64,000 nucleotides of DNA from HGW-17 sp938004375 (GTDB taxonomy: Bacteria; Myxococcota_A; Polyangia; HGW-17): positions 1-64,000 of the forward strand of contig DAIRVS010000003.1 of NCBI GenBank assembly GCA_036802685.1, written 5' to 3'. Both the position numbers and the translations under genes were made by a program. This document shows, piece by piece, positions 1 through 8,362 of the stretch. Each line of letters opens with the position of its first letter. Within the stretch, counting starts at the first letter, position 1. The notes under the pieces were generated by a model that was not told where the DNA came from, ran no database searches, and saw only the letters and a program-made list of their open reading frames with translations.

Positions 1-670
1 TGATGCGCTTGTACAGCAGAAAGGCGGCGCCCACCAGCAGGGCCAGGGCCGAGATCTCGCCGATGGAGCCCGGGGTGTGCACGCCGAAGAACAGATCGTT
101 GAGCTGGATGTTGGGCATCGCCTTCTGGGCGTGCTCCTTGATGGCCCCCAAGGGCGTCGCGGAGGTGACCGCGTCGGTGGTGCGGGTGACGGCGAGCCCC
201 ATGTACTCCTTGATCTCCTCGAGGCCGCGGGGGACCGGCCAAGTCGTCAACTGCTTGGGGAAGGCGATCAGCAGGAACACGCGGGAGGTGAGCGCGGGGT
301 TGAAGGGGTTGTGCCCCAGCCCGCCGAACACCTGCTTGGCGACGATGACGGCGACGAAGGCGCCCACGACGATGATGCCGTTCGACAGGCCCGAGGGCAG
401 CGTGAGCCCCAGCAGGAAGCCGGTGAGGGCGGCCGAGCCGTCGAGGCAGGCCCTGGGGTCGCGCTTCATGATGACCAGGGCGGCCCACTCCATGGCGACG
501 CACAGCGCGGTGGAGAGGGCGAGCACCCGCAGGGCGTCGAGTCCGAAGGCATAGACCGACACTGCCGCCGCGGGAAGCAGCGCGAAAAAGACCGTCCACA
601 TGATGCGCCGCGCGGAGGAACCGTCGTGGACGTGGGGGGCGTAGGCAACGGTGAAGGATCTGGGTTCCAT
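1..670 (-). CDS. rnfD: RnfD, ion-translocating ferredoxin:NAD oxidoreductase subunit D (partial, 3' end off window)
   Basis: Integral membrane subunit of the Rnf complex, which couples electron flow between ferredoxin and NAD to ion pumping. The reading frame starts at the ATG at 668-670 (MEPRSFTVAYAPHVHDG) and runs off the left edge without a stop after 223 codons. Hydrophobic helices are visible at about residues 24-42, 46-66, 80-115 and 128-137. The motif DAVTSAT at residues 166-172, followed by PLG, matches the covalent FMN attachment site of RnfD/NqrB; T172 would carry FMN, added in the family by ApbE. The gene starts 4 bases after the rnfC stop, in the order A-B-C-D. RnfG and RnfE would be expected further left, outside the window. 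Confidence 0.93.
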   Translation of the reverse strand, partial: MEPRSFTVAYAPHVHDGSSARRIMWTVFFALLPAAAVSVYAFGLDALRVLALSTALCVAMEWAALVIMKRDPRACLDGSAALTGFLLGLTLPSGLSNGIIVVGAFVAVIVAKQVFGGLGHNPFNPALTSRVFLLIAFPKQLTTWPVPRGLEEIKEYMGLAVTRTTDAVTSATPLGAIKEHAQKAMPNIQLNDLFFGVHTPGSIGEISALALLVGAAFLLYKRI

Positions 671-674
671 GGAT

Positions 675-2012
675 CTATCCCTTGCGTTTCTGCTGGGACC
701 GGTAGTATCCCTTGGCCATCTGGAAGAACTGCACCAGCGGACGGCGGTTCGGGCAAACGAACGTGCAGGACCCGCACTCGAAGCAGTCGTCGAGCACCAG
801 CTCCCGGAGCTTCTCCTCGTCGATGCGCGAGAACAGGCCCTTCTCGATCAACTGGCCGAGCAGCATGGGGTTCTGCGCGTTGGGACAGGCCCTCAGGCAG
901 CGCCCGCACCGGATGCATGCGCCGTACTCGAGGTCCTTCAGTTCCGGGGTCGCCAGCACGAGCACGCCGCCCACACCCTTGATGATCGGCACGTTGTCGG
1001 TGGCGGCTGCGCGGCCCATCATGGGGCCGCCCAGGATCAACTGCGCCGCGTCTTCCGTGTAGCCGCCGGCGAACTCCATCAGGTCCATCACCCGCGTGCC
1101 CACCAGGACCCGGAAGTTTCCGGGCCGTTTCACGCCGGAGCCCGTCACGGTGACCACGCGCTCCACCAGGGGCGTGCCGTCGATGACGGCGTCGGCGATG
1201 GCCGCCACGGTGGCGACGTTGAACACGGTGACGCCGACGAAACTGGGCAGCTTCTTGGGCGGCACGCGACGGCCGGTGATGGCGTAGATCAACTGCTTCT
1301 CGGAGCCCTGCGGATACTTCACCGGCAGCTCGACGACCTCGGCCGCGTCCCCCAGGGCGCGGCGCAGGGCCTCGATGGCGTCGGGCTTGTTGCCCTCGAT
1401 GCCGATCGACACCCGCGAGACGCCCATGATGTGGCGCACCAGCTTCACGCCCTGGGCGACGCGCTCGGCGCGCTCGACCATGACGCGGTGATCGGCCGTC
1501 AGGTAAGGCTCGCACTCGGCGCCGTTGAGCAGCACCCAGTCCACGGGCGAGTCGGCGGGGGGCGTCAGTTTCACGTGGGAGGGGAAGGTCGCGCCGCCCA
1601 TGCCCACGATGCCGGCGGCCTTCACGCGCTCGACGAGCACCTTGGGGTCGGCCGCCAGGGGATCGGAGATCGGCTCCATGCGGGCCCACTCGTGGGCGCC
1701 GTCGGTCTCGATGGTGACGGCCTCCCCCATCTGCCCGTTGGGCAGCTCCACGGGGCCAATGGCGGTGACCTTGCCCGAGGAGGACGCGTGCACGGCGGCG
1801 GAGATGAAGCCGCCGGGCTCGGCGATCAACTGCCCGGCCTTCACGGCGTCCCCCTTCTTCACGAGGACCTTCGCGGGGGCGCCCAGATGCTGGGAGAGCG
1901 GGATCACGAGGAGCTTGGGGACCGGCATGGGCTGCGACTCGCAGCCGCTGGTGAGGTCCTTGCGGTACGCGGGGTGGATGCCGCCGGGGAAGGGATTGGC
2001 TTGCGTAGTCAC
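675..2012 (-). CDS. rnfC: RnfC, ferredoxin:NAD oxidoreductase subunit C
   Basis: Peripheral subunit of Rnf, thought in the family to bind NADH and FMN and to carry two 4Fe-4S clusters. The 445-residue protein begins with the typical FPGGIHPAYRK segment and a biotinyl-like barrel region (about residues 30-90). It has the flavin/NADH-binding stretch GMGGATFPSHVKL near residue 140 and two cluster motifs near the C terminus, CIRCGRCLRACP and CFECGSCTFVCP. Its length is close to the short RnfC forms that lack the long Ala/Lys-rich tail of E. coli RsxC. Its start overlaps the rnfB stop by 4 bases, so the two are probably translationally coupled. Confidence 0.95.
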   Translation of the reverse strand: MTTQANPFPGGIHPAYRKDLTSGCESQPMPVPKLLVIPLSQHLGAPAKVLVKKGDAVKAGQLIAEPGGFISAAVHASSSGKVTAIGPVELPNGQMGEAVTIETDGAHEWARMEPISDPLAADPKVLVERVKAAGIVGMGGATFPSHVKLTPPADSPVDWVLLNGAECEPYLTADHRVMVERAERVAQGVKLVRHIMGVSRVSIGIEGNKPDAIEALRRALGDAAEVVELPVKYPQGSEKQLIYAITGRRVPPKKLPSFVGVTVFNVATVAAIADAVIDGTPLVERVVTVTGSGVKRPGNFRVLVGTRVMDLMEFAGGYTEDAAQLILGGPMMGRAAATDNVPIIKGVGGVLVLATPELKDLEYGACIRCGRCLRACPNAQNPMLLGQLIEKGLFSRIDEEKLRELVLDDCFECGSCTFVCPNRRPLVQFFQMAKGYYRSQQKRKG

Positions 2013-2938
2013 GGCTGTTCTCCTGCGTTCTTGGGCTCACGGGCGGGGCGCGCCGCGGCGCGGGCGGCCTTCTCCTTCTCCTTGAACTCGGCCTTCTCCG
2101 CCTCGTAGTCGGCGCGGGCCTCGGCGCTCTCGACGAAGGCCAGCACACCATAGCGATCCGTGTGCACGATCACGTCGTTGGGGCAGGCGAAGCAGACCTC
2201 GGGATCGCACGTCTGTCCCTGGAAGGTGGCCACGTTGGACGCCACGACGAAGGCGGGATCCTTTTTGGTGCAGAGGTTGCAGGCGATGCAGCCGACCTTG
2301 CAGGCGGCGCGGGTCACCAGGGCCGGATCGCGGCTGTTGCACAGCACGTGGACGCGGCGGGACTTGGGCACCATCTCGATGCAGTCGACCGGGCACTTGG
2401 CCACGCACAGGCCACAGCCGATGCACAGGTCCGGGTCCACCACGGCCAGGCCACCGGCGTACACGGTGATGGCCTTCGTGGGACAAACGGTGCCGCAGTC
2501 CCCGAAGCCCATGCAACCCCAGCGGCAGGCCTTGGGGCCGCCCAGGAGCGCCGCCCCGGCGCAGTCGCGCACGCCGACCATCGTCCCGCGGGCGGCGGCC
2601 CGCTCCCGCGTGCCCGCGCAGCGCACGAGGGCCACCTGGTCCTCCACGTCGGCCACCGCAACCCCGAGGATCGCGGCGACCTTCTCGGCCGTGGCCTTGC
2701 CACCGACGGGACAGGGCGGCACGTCGCCGTTCTTGGCCACCAGGCCCTTGGCGTAGTCCCGGCAGCCGGCGAAACCGCAGGCGCCGCAATTGGCGCCAGG
2801 CAGGATCTCCTCGAGCCGGTCGACCCGCGGGTCCTCGGGCACGTAGAAGACGCGGGAGAAGTAGGCCAGCGCCACGCCGGCGACCACGCCGACGCCCGTC
2901 AACACCAGGATGGGAATCAGAATGCTCATGTCGATCAC
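2009..2938 (-). CDS. rnfB: RnfB, ferredoxin:NAD oxidoreductase subunit B (long polyferredoxin form)
   Basis: Electron-entry subunit of Rnf. The 309-residue protein has one N-terminal membrane helix (about residues 5-28), then the Fe-S binding ANCGACGFAGC...PPCP motif near residue 50. Several further cluster motifs follow, including CIGCGLCVAKCP, CKVGCIACNLC and a late CDPEVCFACP. It is much longer than the roughly 190-residue enterobacterial RsxB and resembles the multi-cluster RnfB of anaerobes. The C-terminal 40 residues are charged (Glu/Lys/Ala-rich). It overlaps rnfA and rnfC by 4 bases each. Confidence 0.95.
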   Translation of the reverse strand: MIDMSILIPILVLTGVGVVAGVALAYFSRVFYVPEDPRVDRLEEILPGANCGACGFAGCRDYAKGLVAKNGDVPPCPVGGKATAEKVAAILGVAVADVEDQVALVRCAGTRERAAARGTMVGVRDCAGAALLGGPKACRWGCMGFGDCGTVCPTKAITVYAGGLAVVDPDLCIGCGLCVAKCPVDCIEMVPKSRRVHVLCNSRDPALVTRAACKVGCIACNLCTKKDPAFVVASNVATFQGQTCDPEVCFACPNDVIVHTDRYGVLAFVESAEARADYEAEKAEFKEKEKAARAAARPAREPKNAGEQP

Positions 2939-3513
2939 CCAGGTACCAGTCCGGAAAAGCCCATGAAGGCCAGCGAGAGGATCCCCGCCACGATCAGCGA
3001 CGAGGCCGCTCCCTGGAAGCTCCTGGGCATGTCGGCCGTCTCCAGGCGCTCCCGGATGCCGGCGAACAGCAAGAGCGCCAGGGCGAAGCCGCAGGCGCCG
3101 AAGAACGAGTAGACGATCATGGGGAGGAAGCCGTAGCCCTTCTCGATGCTGTCGATGGCCACGCCCAGGATCGCGCAGTTGGTGGTGATCAGGGGCAGGT
3201 AGATCCCCAGCGCCTCGTAGAGCGCGGGGGAGAGCTTCTGCATGACCATCTCGACGAGCTGGACGAGGCTGGCGATCACTAGAATGAACAGGATGGTGCG
3301 CAGGTACTCCAGGTGCAGGGGCTTGAGCAGGGAATAGAACAGCGTCCAGGTCACCGTGGAGGCCAGCACCATGACGAAGAGCACGGCCATGGACATGCCC
3401 AGCGCGGTCGACAGGCGCCGGGACACCCCCAGGAACGGACAGATCCCCAGAAACTTGCTCAGGATCAGGTTACCGATGAGCATGGCGTTGATCGCCAAAA
3501 GTAGGAGTTCCAT
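2935..3513 (-). CDS. rnfA: RnfA, ferredoxin:NAD oxidoreductase subunit A
   Basis: Membrane subunit of Rnf, paralogous to RnfE/NqrD/NqrE, with six expected transmembrane helices. The 192-residue protein has the family landmarks NLILSKFLGICPFLGVS near residue 15 and LITTNCAILGVA near residue 110; these Cys residues belong to the half-helices that hold the intramembrane iron centre. The start is supported by a GGAGGG Shine-Dalgarno sequence about 9 bases upstream. It is the first gene of rnfABCD. A TTGACT at 3563-3568 (minus strand) may be its -35 box, but the matching -10 (CATTAG, 18-base spacing) is poor. Confidence 0.95.
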   Translation of the reverse strand: MELLLLAINAMLIGNLILSKFLGICPFLGVSRRLSTALGMSMAVLFVMVLASTVTWTLFYSLLKPLHLEYLRTILFILVIASLVQLVEMVMQKLSPALYEALGIYLPLITTNCAILGVAIDSIEKGYGFLPMIVYSFFGACGFALALLLFAGIRERLETADMPRSFQGAASSLIVAGILSLAFMGFSGLVPG

Positions 3514-3597
3514 GACGTCTCACCCTCCGCCTGCGCTTCTAATGGTTTGGCGGATTTTTTCAAGTCAAAAGTGCAGGGATTCACGAATAGTGGTCTA

Positions 3598-5070
3598 TTA
3601 TTCAAATAGAACAATCTGGGGCGTGGACGTGCCGGGCCGGTGGGTGCCGTCTCCCAGCTGGCCGGCGTCGTTGGCACCCCAACACCAGGCGCTGCCGTCG
3701 ACGGCCGCGCAGGTGTGGGTGTGACCGGCCGAAACGAAGTCAACTTCTGCGAGACCGGAGACCGGGACCGGTGTTTTTCGTTCTCCATTGGTCCCATCCC
3801 CCAACTGGCCGTCCCAGTTGCGACCCCAGCATTGCACGGACCCGTCCTCCAGACGAGCACAGGCGTGGGCCAGCCCACAAGCAATCTGGGCGGCGGCGAC
3901 CGGTAAAACCACGGAAACCGGGTCGGGCGAATCCCCCGCACCGCCGATCCCCAGTCGGCCGTCCCCGTCGCTGCCCCAGCAGACCAGTTCCCCATCGACG
4001 GTGATCGCGCAGGTGAACGCCTCCCCACATGAAATGGAGCGATAGCGCCCGGCCACGGCCACGGGCGCGGTCTTCGCCTCGAGGGTACCGTCGCCCAACT
4101 GGCCGTGGTCGTTGCCTCCCCAGCACATCACGAGGCCGCCGCCCGCGTCGTCCAGCAAGGCGCACGAGTGGTCCACGCCCGCGCACACGGCGACGACGTC
4201 TTCGAGGCCGGCCACGACCACCGGCTCCGCGGCATCCCGGCCGGGCTGTCCGTCGCCGATCTGGCCCGCGTCGTTGGCCCCCCAGCACGCGGCGGTGCCG
4301 TCGGAGACCGCGGCGCACAGGTGGCCGGACAACCCGGAGATCGTCGGCGCAGCCTCGAACGTCGGCTCATCGAACCATGGCACGGGCACAGGAACGTTGG
4401 ACGTGCCCGGTCCTTCCGGACCCAACGCCAACTGGCCGCGCCGATTGTCGCCCCAGCAGGCCAGGCCCGGCGCGCCCTCCCCCTGCGGGTCGAAGGGGGC
4501 GCACGAGACGCCGTCACCCAGGGTGATCCCGGCGGCGCCTTCGAGGTCGCGGGTGAGGACCGCCGTCAGCCGTTCGGTGGTGGTGCCGTCCCCCACCTGC
4601 CCGTCGCGGTTGGCGCCCCAGCAGGCCACGCGCCCGGAAGACAGCCGCGCGCAGGAGTGATCGGCTCCGGCACCCACTTCCATGACGCGGATGCACCCGG
4701 AGTAGTCCAGGCGGCAGTCCGCCGCGCACGACAGGGTCCCGTTGCCGTGTCCAGTGCTCTCGCACGTGACGCCCTCTGGAACCTGCCCCTCGCACTCCCC
4801 CTCGGCCACCACCAGGCCGTCCCCGCAGTTCGGCGCGCACACCGAGGGGGAACCCGCGCAGTCCCAGCCCTCGAGGACGTGACAGGACGTGTCGCACCCC
4901 GGGTCGCCGGCCGCCCCCGGATCACACCCCTCCTCCGGATCCAGCGTGCCGTTGCCGCAGGTCAGATCCGGTTCTTCAACGTCGGAGATGGGCAGCACGA
5001 ACCGGCAACCGGCGGCCGACAGCAGCGCCGTCAGGCCGAACAGACAACCGACGCACAGGAAATCTCGCAT
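3598..5070 (-). CDS. RCC1-repeat (beta-propeller) lipoprotein
   Basis: Secreted lipoprotein of 490 residues. The start at 5070 has a GGAGG Shine-Dalgarno and gives a signal peptide ending in LLSAAGC, a lipobox. A short Cys-rich stretch (TCGNGTLDPEEGCDPG) follows, then seven RCC1-type repeats. Each repeat has the pattern HSCA...CWGxNxxGQLGDGT and carries a Cys pair that probably forms a disulfide. Seven blades fit one complete propeller. RCC1 folds bind proteins, but no partner can be named here. It lies just upstream of rnfA in the same direction but is separated by 84 bases and is probably unrelated in function. The longer open frame to 5391 runs through the neighbouring gene and is rejected as the start. 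Confidence 0.88.
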   Translation of the reverse strand: MRDFLCVGCLFGLTALLSAAGCRFVLPISDVEEPDLTCGNGTLDPEEGCDPGAAGDPGCDTSCHVLEGWDCAGSPSVCAPNCGDGLVVAEGECEGQVPEGVTCESTGHGNGTLSCAADCRLDYSGCIRVMEVGAGADHSCARLSSGRVACWGANRDGQVGDGTTTERLTAVLTRDLEGAAGITLGDGVSCAPFDPQGEGAPGLACWGDNRRGQLALGPEGPGTSNVPVPVPWFDEPTFEAAPTISGLSGHLCAAVSDGTAACWGANDAGQIGDGQPGRDAAEPVVVAGLEDVVAVCAGVDHSCALLDDAGGGLVMCWGGNDHGQLGDGTLEAKTAPVAVAGRYRSISCGEAFTCAITVDGELVCWGSDGDGRLGIGGAGDSPDPVSVVLPVAAAQIACGLAHACARLEDGSVQCWGRNWDGQLGDGTNGERKTPVPVSGLAEVDFVSAGHTHTCAAVDGSAWCWGANDAGQLGDGTHRPGTSTPQIVLFE

Positions 5071-5084
5071 CGTCCAAAGCCTCC

Positions 5085-5957
5085 TCAAAAATCCCAGCCC
5101 AGGGTCAGCACCCAGCCACCATCGGGCCCCGGTGACAGCCCGGCGCGGGAAGGTCCGCCCGCCATCGGAGGCCGCGGGGACCACAACAGCGCGCCGACGG
5201 TGACGGCCGCCCCCGAGACCACCGCCCCGAGCAACATCAGGTCCGTCGCGTTCTGCCAACGCACGGCCCGGTCGTGGTCGGCCACCTCGCGGTGGGCCTC
5301 CCACTCGTCGTTGAGCGACACGGTCCGCAGGCCGGCCCACACGGTGCCGGCAGTGAACAGCGCGGTCGCGCCGATCCCCGTCCAGAACCACCAGCGCGTG
5401 GCGAGCCCCGGCGTCCCGGCGCCCCGGACCGGCGCGGCCACCGGCGGCGGCGGCTTCGTCACGTCCCCATCTGTGGATTTCGTCTCCCCTGGCGACGAGG
5501 CGTCCCCCGCCGGGAGACCCCCGCGGAGCTCCTGGATCAGGCCGCGGACCTCGGCGGTGAAGTCCCGCTTCTGGCGCTCGGAGAACTCGGCGATGCCCGG
5601 GATGGCCTGGAGGAACTTCTCGTAATAAATCAAGGCATTCTCCCGGTCCCCGAGCTTGCGGAAGGATTGCGCCAGGTTGAAATATATTTTGGGATCCGGA
5701 TGAGCGGCGTAGGCCTTCGAGAATTGCTCGATGGCCTCACGGTACTGTTGCGCAGCGTACAACTTCCGGGCGGCGGTCATGTAAATTTCGTAGGTCGGCG
5801 GCGGCGTGACCGGCGCGTCCCCCGGAGCGGCCCCCGGCTCCCCGGCTCCGGCGCGGCCGGGGATCCACCACAGCACCAGCGCCAGACACCAGACGGCCGG
5901 CCACCTGCCGGCTCGCGTGGGTTCACAGCACGTCGTCACCGAGCTTCCTTCTCTCAT
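5085..5957 (-). CDS. Exported TPR protein with a C-terminal membrane segment
   Basis: 290-residue protein with an Arg-containing N terminus and a hydrophobic signal or anchor at about residues 20-40. TPR-type helices follow at about residues 55-135 (YMTAARKLYAAQQYREAIEQ, then DPKIYFNLAQSFRKLGD). After a Pro-rich linker there are two hydrophobic segments at about residues 190-210 and 235-255. This layout is common in proteins encoded beside Ser/Thr kinases in Myxococcota. Its start lies inside the end of the kinase gene (35-base overlap), so the two are likely co-translated. It may be a partner of the kinase or an envelope scaffold; no catalytic motif is seen. Confidence 0.8.
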   Translation of the reverse strand: MREGSSVTTCCEPTRAGRWPAVWCLALVLWWIPGRAGAGEPGAAPGDAPVTPPPTYEIYMTAARKLYAAQQYREAIEQFSKAYAAHPDPKIYFNLAQSFRKLGDRENALIYYEKFLQAIPGIAEFSERQKRDFTAEVRGLIQELRGGLPAGDASSPGETKSTDGDVTKPPPPVAAPVRGAGTPGLATRWWFWTGIGATALFTAGTVWAGLRTVSLNDEWEAHREVADHDRAVRWQNATDLMLLGAVVSGAAVTVGALLWSPRPPMAGGPSRAGLSPGPDGGWVLTLGWDF

Positions 5958-7539
5958 GCCTCATCCCCTTCGAAGGCGGCCGGGGCGGCGGCGTGCCCGA
6001 CGCGGCGCCCGGAGCGGCCAGCGGAACCAGCTCCTGGTAGATCTCGCGCTCGACGATGCCGGGATCGAAGCGCAGGGACAGGGTGCCCTCCCGGTATCCC
6101 TCCTGGAAAAAAGTCAGTTCACAGGACTCCCCTTCGGCCAGGGTGAGGTCCAGCGGCGTCTGGTGGGTCCGCAGCTCCCCGGAGGACCGCTTCACCCGCA
6201 CCTGGACGACCGCCGGCGTCGTCTTGATGACGTACCGGTTCCGGAGCTCGACCTTCTGTGGCGCGGACGCCTCGGCCATGCGCGTGGGCAAGGGGACGGT
6301 CCCCAAGCCGCGGATCGCGCGCGGCGCGGTCGCCGGTTCCCGCGTCATCAACACCACCAGCAGGCCGAAGAGCACGGCCACCCCGACGGTGACCCCGACC
6401 AGCAGGCGACGGGGCACCCGGGCGAGCCGGCGGCGCCAGCGCGTGGAGGCGGTGCCCGCGAGGAGGGGCGGCGGCGGGAGACCCTCCGCTGCGGCCGAAG
6501 ACAAGAACCCGTCCGGCGGCGGCGGGAACCCATCCGACGCGGCGGCGTCCTGGCCCGAGACCGCGACGTCCCACAGGTCCGAGTCCCTGCGTGGCCGCGC
6601 CTGGACCGCCGAGAACGCCCCGGAGAAGGTCGGCGCGACGAGCGCGGAGTTGTCGAAGTGCATGTCCCCCGGAAAACCCGCGCAGGCCGCCTGGAACTCG
6701 AAGAACAACTCCATGGGCGTCCCCTGCCGCTTCCCGGGTTCCCGAGAGAGCGCCTTCATGACCACGGCGGCGATCCCCTCGGGGACCCCCGGGTTCTGCT
6801 CGCGCAGCCCGATGGCGTCGTGCTTGAAGTGATAGGCCACGACCTCGTGGATGGCGGTGCCGTGGATGGGGTACTGCCCACACAGAATTTTATAAAGTAC
6901 AACTCCAAGGGAGTAGATGTCCGACTGCGGGCAAACCTTCTCGTTCTCTCCCATGGCCTGCTCGGGGCTCATGTAGACCGGGGTGCCGAGCACGGTGCCC
7001 GTGGAGGTCAGTTCCACCGCCCCGCGGGAGGCGGACTGCCACTTCGCGATGCCGAAGTCGAGGATCTTCACGACCCGGCGGTTGCCCTTGAGCGCGAGGA
7101 AGATGTTCCCGGGCTTGAGATCCCGGTGGATGATGCCCTTGCCGTGAACGGCCGTGAGGGCGTCGCAGACCTGGTCCAGGATGGACTGCAGTTCGGCCAG
7201 CCCGATGCGGCCCCGGCGCATGCGCACGGAGAGCGTCTCGCCCTCGAGGTATTCCATCGTGTAATAACTGCGGCCGTCCTCGAGCTCGCCGAAGTCGAAC
7301 ATCTCGACGATGCCCGGGTGCTGCAGGCGACCGATGGCCTTCGCCTCGAGCATGAACCGGCCAACCATGGACGCATCCTCGGTGAGGTGGCCGGCGAGCA
7401 CCTTGACCGCGATGCGCTTGCCCACCTCGCGGTGCTCGGCGAGGTACACGGATCCCATGGACCCGGAGCCCAGTTTCCGGGTGATGCGGTAGTTTCCCAC
7501 CGTCGTGTCTAGCAGCGGGTCGATCTTGGGTTGCGCCAT
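5923..7539 (-). CDS. Transmembrane Ser/Thr protein kinase (Hanks type)
   Basis: Eukaryotic-like kinase of 538 residues that phosphorylates Ser/Thr on unidentified targets. Kinase landmarks, numbered from MAQPKIDP, are the glycine loop GSGSMGSVY at 24-32, the ATP-binding Lys in AVKVL near 46, HRDLKPGN at 138-145, DFG at 161-163 and SPEQ at 191-194. All catalytic residues are present. A Pro/Ala-rich linker leads to one membrane helix (about residues 385-410) and an extracytoplasmic tail whose last 90 residues look like a PEGA-type beta domain. I prefer the start at 7539 because it opens directly onto the kinase domain. No Shine-Dalgarno is visible before it, and a large inverted repeat lies just upstream (7554-7594). 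Confidence 0.9.
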   Translation of the reverse strand: MAQPKIDPLLDTTVGNYRITRKLGSGSMGSVYLAEHREVGKRIAVKVLAGHLTEDASMVGRFMLEAKAIGRLQHPGIVEMFDFGELEDGRSYYTMEYLEGETLSVRMRRGRIGLAELQSILDQVCDALTAVHGKGIIHRDLKPGNIFLALKGNRRVVKILDFGIAKWQSASRGAVELTSTGTVLGTPVYMSPEQAMGENEKVCPQSDIYSLGVVLYKILCGQYPIHGTAIHEVVAYHFKHDAIGLREQNPGVPEGIAAVVMKALSREPGKRQGTPMELFFEFQAACAGFPGDMHFDNSALVAPTFSGAFSAVQARPRRDSDLWDVAVSGQDAAASDGFPPPPDGFLSSAAAEGLPPPPLLAGTASTRWRRRLARVPRRLLVGVTVGVAVLFGLLVVLMTREPATAPRAIRGLGTVPLPTRMAEASAPQKVELRNRYVIKTTPAVVQVRVKRSSGELRTHQTPLDLTLAEGESCELTFFQEGYREGTLSLRFDPGIVEREIYQELVPLAAPGAASGTPPPRPPSKGMRHERRKLGDDVL

Positions 7540-7553
7540 TATTCCATGATGGA

Positions 7554-7594
7554 CCAATTGAAATCCCGCAACGTTGCAGGGAAATTCCAATTGG
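7554..7594. repeat. 41-bp imperfect inverted repeat in front of the kinase start
   Basis: The arms begin CCAATTG (7554-7560) and end CCAATTGG (7587-7594), and they meet at the perfect 10-base palindrome GCAACGTTGC (7568-7577). With small bulges the two halves pair along most of their length. The repeat lies 15 bases upstream of the kinase start, inside its probable leader, and also in the shared region with the divergent purine operon. It could be a regulator binding site or an mRNA stem that limits kinase translation. Confidence 0.5.
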
Positions 7595-7763
7595 AAAGCA
7601 AAAAAATATAGATCACTTCGAACATGATCGCAACAGGTCCAAACAAATCTCCCGAAATATCTGAGTCATTTTTAATATCCAACTTGAATGAATTTGCGCC
7701 TGAAAAAGGCGTTGACCCACCCCCGCCCCCGAGGGTAAGAAGGGAGCCCACCGGAGGGTTGCG

Positions 7764-8360
7764 ATGAACCGCAAGCAACGAGCCATTGTCAGCGTGTACG
7801 ACAAGACGGGCGTGGTCGACCTGTGCCGCTTCCTGCAGGAGCGGGACTGGGAGATCGTCTCGACCGGAGGCACTGCCTCGGCCCTCAAGGCCGCCGGCGT
7901 CGCCGTGACGGACCTCGCCGAGGTGACCGGGTTCCCCGAGATGCTCGAGGGCCGCGTCAAGACGCTCCACCCGCGCATCCACGCCGGGATCCTGGCGCGC
8001 CCGACCGCCGAACATCTGGAGACCCTGGAGCGCTTCGACATCGCGCCGGTGGACCTGGTGGTGGTGAACCTGTACCCGTTCGCCGACACCATCGCGAAGC
8101 CCGGGGTCACCGTGGCCGAGGCCATCGAGATGATCGACATCGGCGGCCCCACCATGCTGCGCGCGGCCGCCAAGAATTATGAGCGCGTGGCGGTGGTGTG
8201 CGACCCGGCCGACTACCCCGGCGTGATCGAGCAGGTGAAGGCCGGCGGGTTCACCGCCGCCGCCCGCTGGGAGTATGCCCGCAAGGTGTTCGCCCACACC
8301 GCGGCCTACGACGCCACGGTCCGCGACTGGATGGACGGGGTGCCGGAGCAGGAGGGCTGA
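7764..8360 (+). CDS. purH: Stand-alone IMP cyclohydrolase (N-terminal half of PurH)
   Basis: Closes the FAICAR ring to IMP, the last step of purine synthesis. At 198 residues it corresponds only to the MGS-like cyclohydrolase domain of the roughly 520-residue bifunctional PurH; the AICAR formyltransferase domain is absent and is not encoded next to it. The hallmarks are intact: SVYDKTG near residue 10, STGGTA near 35, GRVKTLHPRIHAGIL near 70 and IDIGGPTMLRAAAKN near 125. A GGAGGG Shine-Dalgarno lies just upstream (about 7753-7758). The stop falls naturally at the domain end and purD follows after 2 bases, so this looks like a true split gene rather than a truncation. Confidence 0.9.
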   Translation: MNRKQRAIVSVYDKTGVVDLCRFLQERDWEIVSTGGTASALKAAGVAVTDLAEVTGFPEMLEGRVKTLHPRIHAGILARPTAEHLETLERFDIAPVDLVVVNLYPFADTIAKPGVTVAEAIEMIDIGGPTMLRAAAKNYERVAVVCDPADYPGVIEQVKAGGFTAAARWEYARKVFAHTAAYDATVRDWMDGVPEQEG

Positions 8361-8362
8361 TC

